A stretch of 64,000 nucleotides of DNA from Chlorokybus atmophyticus. Lineage: Eukaryota; Streptophyta; Chlorokybophyceae; Chlorokybales; Chlorokybaceae. Both the position numbers and the translations under genes were made by a program. The stretch lies in the NCBI GenBank assembly GCA_009103225.1, contig RHPI01000446.1, positions 1 to 64,000 of the forward strand, given 5' to 3'. Positions 1 to 13,600 of this stretch are shown here, piece by piece (the stretch's first letter is position 1; every line of letters begins with the position of its first letter). The notes beneath the pieces were generated by a model, which saw only the letters and a list, made by a program, of their open reading frames with translations, was not told the DNA's origin and made no database searches.

Positions 1-3000
1 GTAGGTGCGACTGTGGCAGTGCCCACTCGTGGAAGATCCTGCCATCAAGACAGCAGCACCGGCAGCGCTGACTGCGTCTCCACCCACCAATCGCAGCGAG
101 CCTCCAAGACCCTCAACATCATCTCCACTACCAGCGGCCACCAGTACATGCCCTGCTCCGCTTTCCGAATCGCCTGCACGCACGGTGACGTTGCCGCTGG
201 TACCTGCTACGGACTTGCCGCTGCTGATGAGGACGTTGCCAGAGCTGCTGCCGTCATGCACGCGCTCTGTGGCAAGCAGCAGCTGGCTGCCACCAATGAT
301 GGAGGCGCTTTGCGATGACNAGCTCGACAAGTCCAACTTGCCAATGCTTGAAACAGAAAGACGCACACCTTGCGCATCAGCGATGCCAAATGCCTCCGAG
401 GCTGCAGAAGCGATGGTGTGTGTTTGATTGGCCATCAACACCGATTGCCCGTAAGCACTCAACGTCAGAGCACCGCCAGCCGCGACATCCACGCCCTCAG
501 TCCCAGAGCTGCTCAAGGACACTGCACCTTCCGCGGACACCTTCACAGCAGCAGTGCCTGTGCTGTCCGCGATCGCCGCGTAACTTGCTGCCCCTGAAGG
601 GCTACTCATCACTGTTGTGAGAGCGGTGGCCACCATGCTGCTCGCACCGCCCACCGAGAGGTCAAAGCGTGTAGGGCCTAGGCTGATGCCGCTGTACGAG
701 GGATCGCCAGCGCCCACCACAAGCGTGATGTCGCCAGGCGTGCCGGTTGTTGCGCCGGTGCTAATGACCACATCGCCGCTGTCACCGCTGCACGATGCGC
801 CGCTAGCAATCTCGACAGCACCACTATTGCTGCCCATAGCCGCGCTACCCGAGCGAATGGAGACGTCGCCGCTGCTCATGCCTTCACCGCTGGCCACGAG
901 CACGCCGCCTCCAGCGCCCGCCAGCGCTGACCCGCCCAACAGCTGCACCGAGCCGCCATCACCGCCCAAGGAACCCGCTGAGCTTCCACCGCGGAGCATA
1001 GCCGGACCAGCTGCACCCATGGCTGAAGCTCCACCAGCCAGCTCCAGCATGCCACCGAGGCACGCTTGCGAGCAGCCCTGCTGTATGGCAGTGTAGACAT
1101 CATCATCGATAGTCGCGCCAGCGCAAGTCCTTTGGACTGCTCCGTAGAATGTGCACGCATCGACGCTGCAGCCCCGCTGCACGGCAAGGTATGTTGCCTC
1201 AGGGACAACGAGACCACCGCAAACGTATGGTGCTCCCGTGCAAGTGTTGGAGTTATTGGAAGCACCAGCTGCAACCAAAGCTTTGCCGCCTGATCCGCTA
1301 GTGCCCACACCACCAGCCACGACCACAGCGCCAGCGGCTGCACCGGCGCGCGCGCTTGCGCCTGCTCTGAGGGTAACGCCGCCAGCTAGGGCGCCATCAC
1401 TACCAACCACATGCACGCTGCCAGCAGCTCCCTCATACGCCAGCCCTGATGCGATAACAACATCACCAGAGTCACCTCTGGAAGCTTCACCGCTGCTGAG
1501 CAGAAGACGGCCGGAGCTGCCGCTGTCGGCACTCGTGAAGGTGATGTCGCCGCTGCTGCCGTGCGCATCGCTTGCTGCGCCGCTTGATAGGACAGCAGAC
1601 CCTCCTTTGTCGTAACCTTGACCACCTGTAACGACTACATCACCACCAGTTCCAGCTTGGGATCTGCCTGCGACAAACAAGAGCGCCCCTCCCGTGCCAT
1701 TAGTTGCAGCTGCACCACCAGATACGGACACGCTCCCGCCACTATCCGCAGCTGCATCGCCTGCAGTTATTGCAATGGCGCCACCTATGCCAATTCCGCT
1801 TGTGCCGGCTTCAAGTGCAACTGTGCCAGCTTGCGCTGTAGCAGCACCAGAGCCCACGAAGACCGCCCCACTGCTGCCATGAGTGCTGGCAGCTGAAGCC
1901 ACTGCAATAGACCCGCTGTCACCATGCGATGCGGCACCGCTTTGCACGAGGACAGAACCGCCCGTCTCCTCCATGGCAGCACCACCACGCACGAGTACAT
2001 CGCCTCCAGTGCCATCCACATTGCGTGTTGCTCCTGCAGTCACCACCACTGAACCGCCGTGGCTTGTGTCTCCGGATCCCACAGCCAACAATATGTCACC
2101 TCCTGCCCCGCCGCTGGCACGGCCTGTAGACAATTGCAATGCTCCTGTCGAACCAGCACAAGATGAACCGGTTGTGAGGTCAATGGAGCCACTAACACCA
2201 GCCGGACCGCTATTCTCTGAGCGTATCAGCACAGGGCCGCTCCAGCTGCCGTCATCGCCTTCGCCACTGGAGATCAGAACTGCGCCACCAGGGCCTGAGC
2301 TTGATCTGCCTCCTACGACTGAGACTGCCCCACCCAGGCCATGAGCGTCCCCGATGCCATGCCCACCCCTCAGCAAAATAGAGCCTCCCGCACCAGAGTC
2401 TGAATCGCCGCCAGCAATCTGTGCATGACCGCCCATGCAGCTCTGCGTGCACCCTGCCATGACTGCATCGTACATGCCGCCATCAACAACTTCCTCGCCA
2501 CATGTGTACATTGCCGTGCCGTAGAAGGAGCAGTCTTTTTCACATCCAAGGCTTATAAACCTATACACAGCAGCTGGCACCATCAAACCGCCACAGTTGT
2601 ACTCGGCAAGGTTGCAGTCGCCTTCGCCGCTGCTATGGCCTCCTTGCACAACTACTCGACCTGCATGCCCTGTACTGCTTCCACCAGCCATGAGATGCAC
2701 AGCTCCACCAGGTAAGGTTCCGAAACTACTGCCCGCAGAAACATGGACGTCTCCACCTGCACCCATCTCGCTGCTCCCAGCAGAAACCTCAACATCACCA
2801 GCTCGCGCATTCATGGAGGCGCCAGTCTGCAGTACCAAAGAGCCAGTCCTGCCGTGCTGCTGTGGCGTAGCCACAGTTATGTTGGCGCCCTCGATTGAAC
2901 CACTGCGCCCGCTGCTGAGAAAGACAGCACCGCCGACACCATGGGTGGCATTGCCGGCAGCAATGGAAACCGCTCCACCAGCACCATGCAAGGATTCACT

Positions 3001-5583
3001 AGTGCCGGCTGTGATGGTGACATTACCGCTGTCCCCAGCATCGCTGCTCCCTGTAGCGATGTGGATGCTACCGGAGCTGGCTTGGGAGTCTCCCGTGCGC
3101 ATGTCAAGGGCGCCACTAGGCGTGTCCGCAGCTACAACGGTGGCGGAGGCGATGGACACGTTACCGCTGCCGGCTGTGCCCCGCCCTTGACCGCTGAGGA
3201 TACGCACAGCACCACCGCTGCCAGAGCCCGTGCCCACAAATGCACCGCCCCTGACAAGCGTGTCACCGCCTTGGCCGCTCATGGCGGAGCCGCCACTGAC
3301 TTCGACTGCTCCGCCACCGCACGCGCTTGTGCAGCCGCTGGCGACGGCGTCAAAGGCTTCGCGATCGAGCATCACTCCATCTCCGCACATGATGTCATCA
3401 CCACCAGCACCGTAGAAGGCGTAGTCCACGCTGCAGCCGCTGTGGAAGGCAGCCATGACCTCCTCGGACACTACCATCCCGGAGCAATTGTACGTAAGCG
3501 TGGCACAAGGTGTCGCACTGCTTCGAGCACCTCCAGTGAGAGAAACAGTGCCTGCTGTGCCGGATGGAGTGGTGCCGCCGAGCAATGCAACCGTGCCACC
3601 GATTGATTCAAGTACAGCCATCCCGTCAGCGGACATGCGCAATTGCGGGGTGCTCACGTCAACCTCGCCTTCACCACCAACGCGTACGCGCGTGCTCCCC
3701 TGCGCATCCTTCACAGCAACATACCCGCTGTGTTCGGCAGTGGCAAGGGTGATGTTGCCACCGCTGCGCATGCCGATGTTGCGCTCGGTGGCCGTCGTGA
3801 CAAAGACGGTGCCATTGCCATGCACTTGCACAGGTATGCCGCCACTGTAGTCCTCAATGCCAGCAATACTCATGGTAGACGCCGTGCGCAGCGCTGTGCG
3901 CGTGTGCGACACACTGAGCGCAAGGTTGTCCTCCAAAGAGTAAGCCAGACCACCAGCCGTGAGTTGTAGCCTGCTAGGGCTAGCGCTGAATGCAGAGCCC
4001 GCACCAACTTGTAGGCTGATGCTGCCAGGCGCACCCTCAGTGCCACCCGTTTGTAGTGCGATGTTGCCGCTTTCACCCGAGCATGATGCACCAGTCTCAA
4101 GAAGTACGTCTCCAGAGCGACCGCTTGACGGGCTTGAGCCAGATCGCACGATGACTGCGCCAGATATGTCTCCATCTCCGCTAGCAACCAACACGCTGCC
4201 GCCAGCACCTGACTTGGAGCTGCCAGCTCGCAGCATGGCAAGTCCGCCAGCTGCATGCAAAGCATCACCACCAGTGATGGCCACGGCACCGCCGCCACAC
4301 CTAGACGTGCAGCCAGCAAGAGCAGCAGCGTACATGGCTTCGTCAACAACATGATCGCCACAATGCCGCTGTGTGACGCCGTAGAACTCGCAACTGCTCT
4401 CGCACCCTGCCATGATGGCCTGGTGCACAGCATGAGACATGATAATGCCAGAGCAGTTGTACTCCAGCGTGCAATCGTCAGCGGTTGCTTCGCCTGCCGA
4501 GATAAGTACAGAACTTCCCGCAAGAGTGCCATGCATGCCGGTGATCTCAACCAAGGAAGCACTGAGAGTTGCACCGTCAGAAGCCAGGCGCAACCAAGCA
4601 TTCTCGTCGGTGCTGCTTGCCATGACCAAGCCAGCTGTCACGTTCACTTGGGAAGTTCCCGCAAGAACGGTGGTAGTGGCTGAAGCTGTGAACATATCAT
4701 CACTGACAAGCTGCATGTGACTAGAGGCATCCAAGCCAACAGTGCCGTTGCCACCCACTCGTACGCGTGTGATGCCCGAAGCGTCGGCTACAGCGACGTA
4801 GCCACTCTGTTGAGCAACAGCAAGCGCCATATTCCTGCCACTGTTGATGGAAATGTCGCGCTCCCCGCTGGTTGAGACTGAGACTGTGCCATTGCTGTAC
4901 ACCTTGATCGGCATGTTGCCATTAACATCCTCAATGCCAGCCAAACCAGACACGGAGGGAGTGCGGAGCGCTGCACGCGAAGACGATGCGTGGAGAGCAA
5001 TGCCGTTGTCCACAGTGTAGACAAGTTCTTCCTCAGCCAGCTGAAGCTTGCTGCGGCCTGCAACAGACATAGACGCCGAGCCCTCAGACAGCTCCAGATC
5101 CGTTGCTGAGGTGCCCACCACCAAGCTTATGTTGCCGGCAGCACCGCTACTGGCACCAGTTTGAAGGGAGATGTGCCCTGTATCTCCTGAGCATGACGAG
5201 CCAGTGCTCAATGCGAGAGAGCCGCTCGCAGCATCAAGGGCGCCGCTCGCCGATCTCAGCACCACATCACCGCTGCTCAGGCCTGCGCCGCCACCACCGC
5301 TTGTGATAATCACCTCACCTCCCAACCCGAGAGCTGAGCTGCCGCCTGAAACGAGGGCTACGCCGCCATTGCCAGCCATTGCATGACCACCACCGACTGA
5401 AACAGCACCACCCGCACAGCGCGGCGTGCAACCCAATGAGACAGCATGTACTATATCGGCATCAACAAGCATGGACGCTGTGCCACACAGGTGCTGGTCA
5501 GCACCATAGAACGAGCAGCCGCCGTCGCACCCCTCGATAACAGCTCTGTACACATCAGGCTCCACGTCCATGCCACCGCACAA
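1..5583. repeat. Tandem duplication, copy A (5,583 bp, left end cut by window)
   Basis: Bases 1 to about 1575 match 5584 to about 7158 at offset 5583. Bases from about 1577 to 5583 match from about 7635 to 11641 at offset 6058. The switch happens inside the 8-mer CTTGCTGC, which in copy B flanks an extra stretch of about 475 bp. Only scattered single-base differences separate the copies. Confidence 0.9.
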
Positions 5584-7617
5584 GTAGGTGCGACTGTGGC
5601 AGTGCCCACTCGTGGAAGATCCTGCCATCAAGACAGCAGCACCGGCAGCGCTGACTGCGTCTCCACCCGTCAAGTGCAGCGAGCCTCCGAGACCCTCAAC
5701 ATCATCTCCACTACCAGCGGCCACCAGTACATGCCCTGCTCCGCTTTCCGAATCGCCTGCACGCACGGTGACGTTGCCGCTGGTACCTGCTACGGACTTG
5801 CCGCTGCTGATGAGGACGTTGCCAGAGCTGCTGCCGTCATGCACGCGCTCTGTGGCAAGCAGCAGCTGGCTGCCACCAATGATGGAGGCGCTTTGCGATG
5901 ACGCGCTCGACAAGTCCAACTTGCCAGTGCTTGAAACAGAAAGACGCACACCTTGCGCATCAGCGATGCCAAACGCCTCCGAGGCTGCAGAAGCGATGGT
6001 GTGTGTCTGATTGGCCATCAACACCGATTGCCCGTAAGCACTCAACGTCAGAGCACCGCCAGCCGCGACATCCACGCCCTCAGTCCCAGAGCTGCTCAAG
6101 GACACTGCACCTTCCGCGGACACCTTCACAGCAGCAGTGCCTGTGCTGTCCGCGATCGCCGCGTAACTTGCTGCCCCTGAAGGGCTACTCATCACTGTTG
6201 TGAGAGCGGTGGCCACCATGCTGCTCGCACCGCCCACCGAGAGGTCAAAGCGTGTAGGGCCTAGACTGATGCCGCTGTACGAGGGATCGCCAGCGCCCAC
6301 CACAAGCGTGATGTCGCCAGGCGTGCCGGTTGTTGCACCGGTGCTAATGACAACATCGCCGCTGTCACCGCTGCACGATGCGCCGCTAGCAATCTCGACA
6401 GCACCACTATTGCTGCCCATAGCCGCGCTACCCGAGCGAATGGAGACGTCGCCGCTGCTCACGCCTTCACCGCTGGCCACGAGCACGCCGCCTCCAGCGC
6501 CCGCCAGCGCTGACCCGCCCAACAGCTGCACCGAGCCGCCATCACCGCCCAAGGAACCCGCTGAGCTTCCACCGCGGAGCACAGCCGGACCAGCTGCACC
6601 CATGGCTGAAGCTCCACCAGCCAGCTCCAGCATGCCACCGAGGCACGCTTGCGAGCAGCCCTGCTGTATGGCAGTGTAGACATCATCATCGATAGTCACG
6701 CCAGCGCAAGTCCTTTGGACTGCTCCGTAGAATGTGCACGCATCGACGCTGCAGCCCCGCTGCACGGCAAGGTATGTTGCCTCAGGGACAACAAGACCAC
6801 CGCAAACGTACGGTGCTCCCATGCAAGTGTTGGAGTTGTTGGAAGCACCAGCTGCAACCAAAGCTTTGCCACCTGATCCGCTAGTGCCCACACCACCAGC
6901 CACGACCACAGCGCCAGCGGCTGCACCGGCGCGCGCGCTTGCGCCTGCTCTGAGGGTAACGCCGCCAGCTAGGGCGCCATCACTACCGACCACATGCACG
7001 CTGCCAGCAGCTCCCTCATACGCCAGCCCTGATGCGATAACAACATCACCAGAGTCACCGCTGGAAGCTTCACCGCTGCTGAGCAGAAGACGGCCGGAGC
7101 TGCCGCTGTCGGCACTCGTGAAGGTGATGTCGCCGCTGCTGCCGTGCACATCGCTTGCTGCTCCGCTCGACACCACGACGGCTCCTCCATGGTTGACTGA
7201 AGAGCCGGCCTTGATTGCCACTGTTCCACCATGACCGCTTGACGAAGTCGTGTTTCCTGCCTGCAATAGCAGCGCCCCTCCGCTGCCAGTGTCTCCTGTG
7301 CCTGCCGATATGGACACGGGCCCGCCCGCGCCGCCCACAGCAGCACCCGATGCGATAGACACAAGTCCTGATGAAGCACTAAGGCTTGAGCCCGTTTGCA
7401 GCAAGATTGCTCCCGTGCTGGAGCCTGTACCAGCCGTTGTTGTGCTCACGATGATGCTGCCAGAAGCACCATGTGAGCTGCTGCCACTGCTCAGTGTGAT
7501 GCTGCCTCCTTCCAGACTGGCCGCACCCACCGACGAGGCTTGCATCGAGTCACCTGCCGCCACGAGAACATCACCACCGTCGGCACCGTTCCCAGCCAGC
7601 AGCTGCAAGGCACCACN
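1..7617 (-). CDS. Exon 5 of giant gene, third segment (rest of copy B and copy A), runs off the edge
   Basis: The same reading frame is open from 7617 to base 1. I checked frame consistency through the two duplicate alignments: offset 5583 is a multiple of three, and offset 6058 is compensated by the N at 7618. It repeats the content of the previous segment, with cysteine modules at about 6825-6630, 5600-5410, 4480-4290, 3515-3310, 2620-2430 and 1245-1050. The N at 320 is a plain ambiguous base inside a codon and does not shift the frame. No stop codon or poly(A) region is reached. Confidence 0.75.
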
Positions 7618-10600
7618 GTTGCCGTCCACTTGCTGCGCCGCTTGATAGGACAGCAGACCCTCCTTTGTCGTAACCTTGACCACCTGTAACGACTACATCA
7701 CCACCAGTTCCAGCTTGGGATCTGCCTGCGACAAACAAGAGCGCCCCTCCCGTGCCATTAGTTGCAGCTGCACCACCAGATACGGACACGCTCCCGCCAC
7801 TATCCGCAGCTGCATCGCCTGCAGTTATTGCAATGGCGCCACCTATGCCAATTCCGCTTGTGCCGGCTTCAAGTGCAACTGTGCCAGCTTGCGCTGTAGC
7901 AGCACCAGAGCCCACGAAGACCGCCCCACTGCTGCCATGAGTGCTGGCAGCTGAAGCCACTGCAATAGACCCGCTGTCACCATGCGATGCGGCACCGCTT
8001 TGCACGAGGACAGAACCGCCCGTCTCCTCCATGGCAGCACCACCACGCACGAGTACATCGCCTCCAGTGCCATCCACATTGCGTGTTGCTCCTGCAGTCA
8101 CCACCACTGAACCGCCGTGGCTTGTGTCTCCGGATCCCACAGCCAACAATATGTCACCTCCTGCCCCGCCGCTGGCACGGCCTGTAGACAATTGCAATGC
8201 TCCTGTCGAACCAGCACAAGATGAACCGGTTGTGAGGTCAATGGAGCCACTAACACCAGCCGGACCGCTATTCTCTGAGCGTATCAGCACAGGGCCGCTC
8301 CAGCTGCCGTCATCGCCTTCGCCACTGGAGATCAGAACTGCGCCACCAGGGCCTGAGCTTGATCTGCCTCCTACGACTGAGACTGCCCCACCCAGGCCAT
8401 GAGCGTCCCCGATGCCATGCCCACCCCTCAGCAAAATAGAGCCTCCCGCACCAGAGTCTGAATCGCCGCCAGCAATCTGTGCATGACCGCCCATGCAGCT
8501 CTGCGTGCACCCTGCCATGACTGCATCGTACATGCCGCCATCAACAACTTCCTCGCCACATGTGTACATTGCCGTGCCGTAGAAGGAGCAGTCTTTTTCA
8601 CATCCAAGGCTTATAAACCTATACACAGCAGCTGGCACCATCAAACCGCCACAGTTGTACTCGGCAAGGTTGCAGTCGCCTTCGCCGCTGCTATGGCCTC
8701 CTTGCACAACTACTCGACCTGCATGCCCTGTACTGCTTCCACCAGCCATGAGATGCACAGCTCCACCAGGTAAGGTTCCGAAACTACTGCCCGCAGAAAC
8801 ATGGACGTCTCCACCTGCACCCATCTCGCTGCTCCCAGCAGAAACCTCAACATCACCAGCTCGCGCATTCATGGAGGCGCCAGTCTGCAGTACCAAAGAG
8901 CCAGTCCTGCCGTGCTGCTGTGGCGTAGCCACAGTTATGTTGGCGCCCTCGATTGAACCACTGCGCCCGCTGCTGAGAAAGACAGCACCGCCGACACCAT
9001 GGGTGGCATTGCCGGCAGCAATGGAAACCGCTCCACCAGCACCATGCAAGGATTCACTAGTGCCGGCTGTGATGGTGACATTACCGCTGTCCCCAGCATC
9101 GCTGCTCCCTGTAGCGATGTGGATGCTACCGGAGCTGGCTTGGGAGTCTCCCGTGCGCATGTCAAGGGCGCCACTAGGCGTGTCCGCAGCTACAACGGTG
9201 GCGGAGGCGATGGACACGTTACCGCTGCCGGCTGTGCCCCGCCCTTGACCGCTGAGGATACGCACAGCACCACCGCTGCCAGAGCCCGTGCCCACAAATG
9301 CACCGCCCCTGACAAGCGTGTCACCGCCTTGGCCGCTCATGGCGGAGCCGCCACTGACTTCGACTGCTCCGCCACCGCACGCGCTTGTGCAGCCGCTGGC
9401 GACGGCGTCAAAGGCTTCGCGATCGAGCATCACTCCATCTCCGCACATGATGTCATCACCACCAGCACCGTAGAAGGCGTAGTCCACGCTGCAGCCGCTG
9501 TGGAAGGCAGCCATGACCTCCTCGGACACTACCATCCCGGAGCAATTGTACGTAAGCGTGGCACAAGGTGTCGCACTGCTTCGAGCACCTCCAGTGAGAG
9601 AAACAGTGCCTGCTGTGCCGGATGGAGTGGTGCCGCCGAGCAATGCAACCGTGCCACCGATTGATTCAAGTACAGCCATCCCGTCAGCGGACATGCGCAA
9701 TTGCGGGGTGCTCACGTCAACCTCGCCTTCACCACCAACGCGTACGCGCGTGCTCCCCTGCGCATCCTTCACAGCAACATACCCGCTGTGTTCGGCAGTG
9801 GCAAGGGTGATGTTGCCACCGCTGCGCATGCCGATGTTGCGCTCGGTGGCCGTCGTGACAAAGACGGTGCCATTGCCATGCACTTGCACAGGTATGCCGC
9901 CACTGTAGTCCTCAATGCCAGCAATACTCATGGTAGACGCCGTGCGCAGCGCTGTGCGCGTGTGCGACACACTGAGCGCAAGGTTGTCCTCCAAAGAGTA
10001 AGCCAGACCACCAGCCGTGAGTTGTAGCCTGCTAGGGCTAGCGCTGAATGCAGAGCCCGCACCAACTTGTAGGCTGATGCTGCCAGGCGCACCCTCAGTG
10101 CCACCCGTTTGTAGTGCGATGTTGCCGCTTTCACCCGAGCATGATGCACCAGTCTCAAGAAGTACGTCTCCAGAGCGACCGCTTGACGGGCTTGAGCCAG
10201 ATCGCACGATGACTGCGCCAGATATGTCTCCATCTCCGCTAGCAACCAACACGCTGCCGCCAGCACCTGACTTGGAGCTGCCAGCTCGCAGCATGGCAAG
10301 TCCGCCAGCTGCATGCAAAGCATCACCACCAGTGATGGCCACGGCACCGCCGCCACACCTAGACGTGCAGCCAGCAAGAGCAGCAGCGTACATGGCTTCG
10401 TCAACAACATGATCGCCACAATGCCGCTGTGTGACGCCGTAGAACTCGCAACTGCTCTCGCACCCTGCCATGATGGCCTGGTGCACAGCATGAGACATGA
10501 TAATGCCAGAGCAGTTGTACTCCAGCGTGCAATCGTCAGCGGTTGCTTCGCCTGCCGAGATAAGTACAGAACTTCCCGCAAGAGTGCCATGCATGCCGGT

Positions 10601-13600
10601 GATCTCAACCAAGGAAGCACTGAGAGTTGCACCGTCAGAAGCCAGGCGCAACCAAGCATTCTCGTCGGTGCTGCTTGCCATGACCAAGCCAGCTGTCACG
10701 TTCACTTGGGAAGTTCCCGCAAGAACGGTGGTAGTGGCTGAAGCTGTGAACATATCATCACTGACAAGCTGCATGTGACTAGAGGCATCCAAGCCAACAG
10801 TGCCGTTGCCACCCACTCGTACGCGTGTGATGCCCGAAGCGTCGGCTACAGCGACGTAGCCACTCTGTTGAGCAACAGCAAGCGCCATATTCCTGCCACT
10901 GTTGATGGAAATGTCGCGCTCCCCGCTGGTTGAGACTGAGACTGTGCCATTGCTGTACACCTTGATCGGCATGTTGCCATTAACATCCTCAATGCCAGCC
11001 AAACCAGACACGGAGGGAGTGCGGAGCGCTGCACGCGAAGACGATGCGTGGAGAGCAATGCCGTTGTCCACAGTGTAGACAAGTTCTTCCTCAGCCAGCT
11101 GAAGCTTGCTGCGGCCTGCAACAGACATAGACGCCGAGCCCTCAGACAGCTCCAGATCCGTTGCTGAGGTGCCCACCACCAAGCTTATGTTGCCGGCAGC
11201 ACCGCTACTGGCACCAGTTTGAAGGGAGATGTGCCCTGTATCTCCTGAGCATGACGAGCCAGTGCTCAATGCGAGAGAGCCGCTCGCAGCATCAAGGGCG
11301 CCGCTCGCCGATCTCAGCACCACATCACCGCTGCTCAGGCCTGCGCCGCCACCACCGCTTGTGATAATCACCTCACCTCCCAACCCGAGGGCTGAGCTGC
11401 CGCCTGAAACGAACGCTACACCGCCATTGCCAGCCATTGCATGACCACCACCGACTGAAACAGCACCACCCGCACAGCGCGGCGTGCAACCCAATGAGAC
11501 AGCATGTACTATATCGGCATCAACAAGCATGGACGCTGTGCCACACAGGTGCTGGTCAGCACCATAGAACGAGCAGCCGCCGTCGCACCCCTCGATAACA
11601 GCTCTGTACACATCAGGCTCCACGTCCATGCCACCGCACAAGTAGGTGCGACTGTGGCAGTGCCCACTCGTGGAAGATCCTGCCATCAAGACAGCAGCAC
11701 CGGCAGCGCTGACTGCGTCTCCACCCGTCAAGTGCAGCGAGCCTCCGAGACCCTCAACATCATCTCCACTACCAGCGGCCACCAGTACATGCCCTGCTCC
11801 GCTTTCCGAATCGCCTGCACGCACGGTGACGTTGCCGCTGGTACCTGCTACGGACTTGCCGCTGCTGATGAGGACGTTGCCAGAGCTGCTGCCGTCATGC
11901 ACGCGCTCTGTGGCAAGCAGCAGCTGGCTGCCACCAATGATGGAGGCGCTTTGCGATGACGCGCTCGACAAGTCCAACTTGCCAGTGCTTGAAACAGAAA
12001 GACGCACACCTTGCGCATCAGCGATGCCAAACGCCTCCGAGGCTGCAGAAGCGATGGTGTGTGTCTGATTGGCCATCAACACCGATTGCCCGTAAGCACT
12101 CAACGTCAGAGCACCGCCAGCCGCGACATCCACGCCCTCAGTCCCAGAGCTGCTCAAGGACACTGCACCTTCCGCGGACACCTTCACAGCAGCAGTGCCT
12201 GTGCTGTCCGCGATCGCCGCGTAACTTGCTGCCCCTGAAGGGCTACTCATCACTGTTGTGAGAGCGGTGGCCACCATGCTGCTCGCACCGCCCACCGAGA
12301 GGTCAAAGCGTGTAGGGCCTAGACTGATGCCGCTGTACGAGGGATCGCCAGCGCCCACCACAAGCGTGATGTCGCCAGGCGTGCCGGTTGTTGCACCGGT
12401 GCTAATGACAACATCGCCGCTGTCACCGCTGCACGATGCGCCGCTAGCAATCTCGACAGCACCACTATTGCTGCCCATAGCCGCGCTACCCGAGCGAATG
12501 GAGACGTCGCCGCTGCTCACGCCTTCACCGCTGGCCACGAGCACGCCGCCTCCAGCGCCCGCCAGCGCTGACCCGCCCAACAGCTGCACCGAGCCGCCAT
12601 CACCGCCCAAGGAACCCGCTGAGCTTCCACCGCGGAGCACAGCCGGACCAGCTGCACCCATGGCTGAAGCTCCACCAGCCAGCTCCAGCATGCCACCGAG
12701 GCACGCTTGCGAGCAGCCCTGCTGTATGGCAGTGTAGACATCATCATCGATAGTCACGCCAGCGCAAGTCCTTTGGACTGCTCCGTAGAATGTGCACGCA
12801 TCGACGCTGCAGCCCCGCTGCACGGCAAGGTATGTTGCCTCAGGGACAACAAGACCACCGCAAACGTACGGTGCTCCCATGCAAGTGTTGGAGTTGTTGG
12901 AAGCACCAGCTGCAACCAAAGCTTTGCCACCTGATCCGCTAGTGCCCACACCACCAGCCACNCCCACATCCAAGGCTTATAAACCTATACACAGCAGCTG
13001 GCACCATCAAACCGCCACAGTTGTACTCAGCAAGGTTACAGTCGCCCTGGCCGCTGCTATGGCCTCCTTGCACAACTACTTGACCTGCATGCCCCGTGCT
13101 GCTTCCACCAGCCATGAGATGCACAGCTCCACCAGGTAAGGTTCCGAAACTACTGCCTGCAGAAACATGGACGTCTCCACCTGCACCCATCTCGCTGCTC
13201 CCAGCAGAAACCTCAACATCACCAGCTCGTGCATTCAAGGAGGCGCCAGTCTGCAGTACCAAAGAGCCAGTCTTGCCATGCTGCTGTGGTGTAGCCACAG
13301 TTATGTTGGCGCCCTCGATTGAACCACTGCGCCCGCTGCTGAGAAAGACAGCACCGCCGACACCGTGGGTGGCATTGCCGGCAGCAATGGAAACCGCTCC
13401 ACCAGCACCATGCAAGCATTCACTAGTGCCGGCTGTGATGGTGACATTACCGCCGTCCCCAGCATCGCTGGAACCTGACTTCATCCGGATGGAACCGGAA
13501 TCTGAGTGGCTGTCACCAGTTTGGAGAAGAATGTCGCCGCTCAATCCCGCAGTGCCTGATGCTGAAGTAGATAAGGTAATGCTCCCGCTTCCACCGGACA

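Noticed and set aside
2597-3190. Long Pro/Ala/Thr-rich plus-strand ORFs throughout 1-29 kb
   Set aside because: They are antisense shadows of the Gly/Ser/Ala/Thr-rich minus-strand gene: GGC and GCT repeats read as Pro and Ala on the other strand. They are short, numerous and repeat with the same period as the gene.
1-12961. Bacterial-type adhesin or phage tail-fibre origin for the giant gene
   Set aside because: Introns with consistent phases and a eukaryotic transposon neighbourhood argue against a bacterial or phage contig. The resemblance is only compositional.
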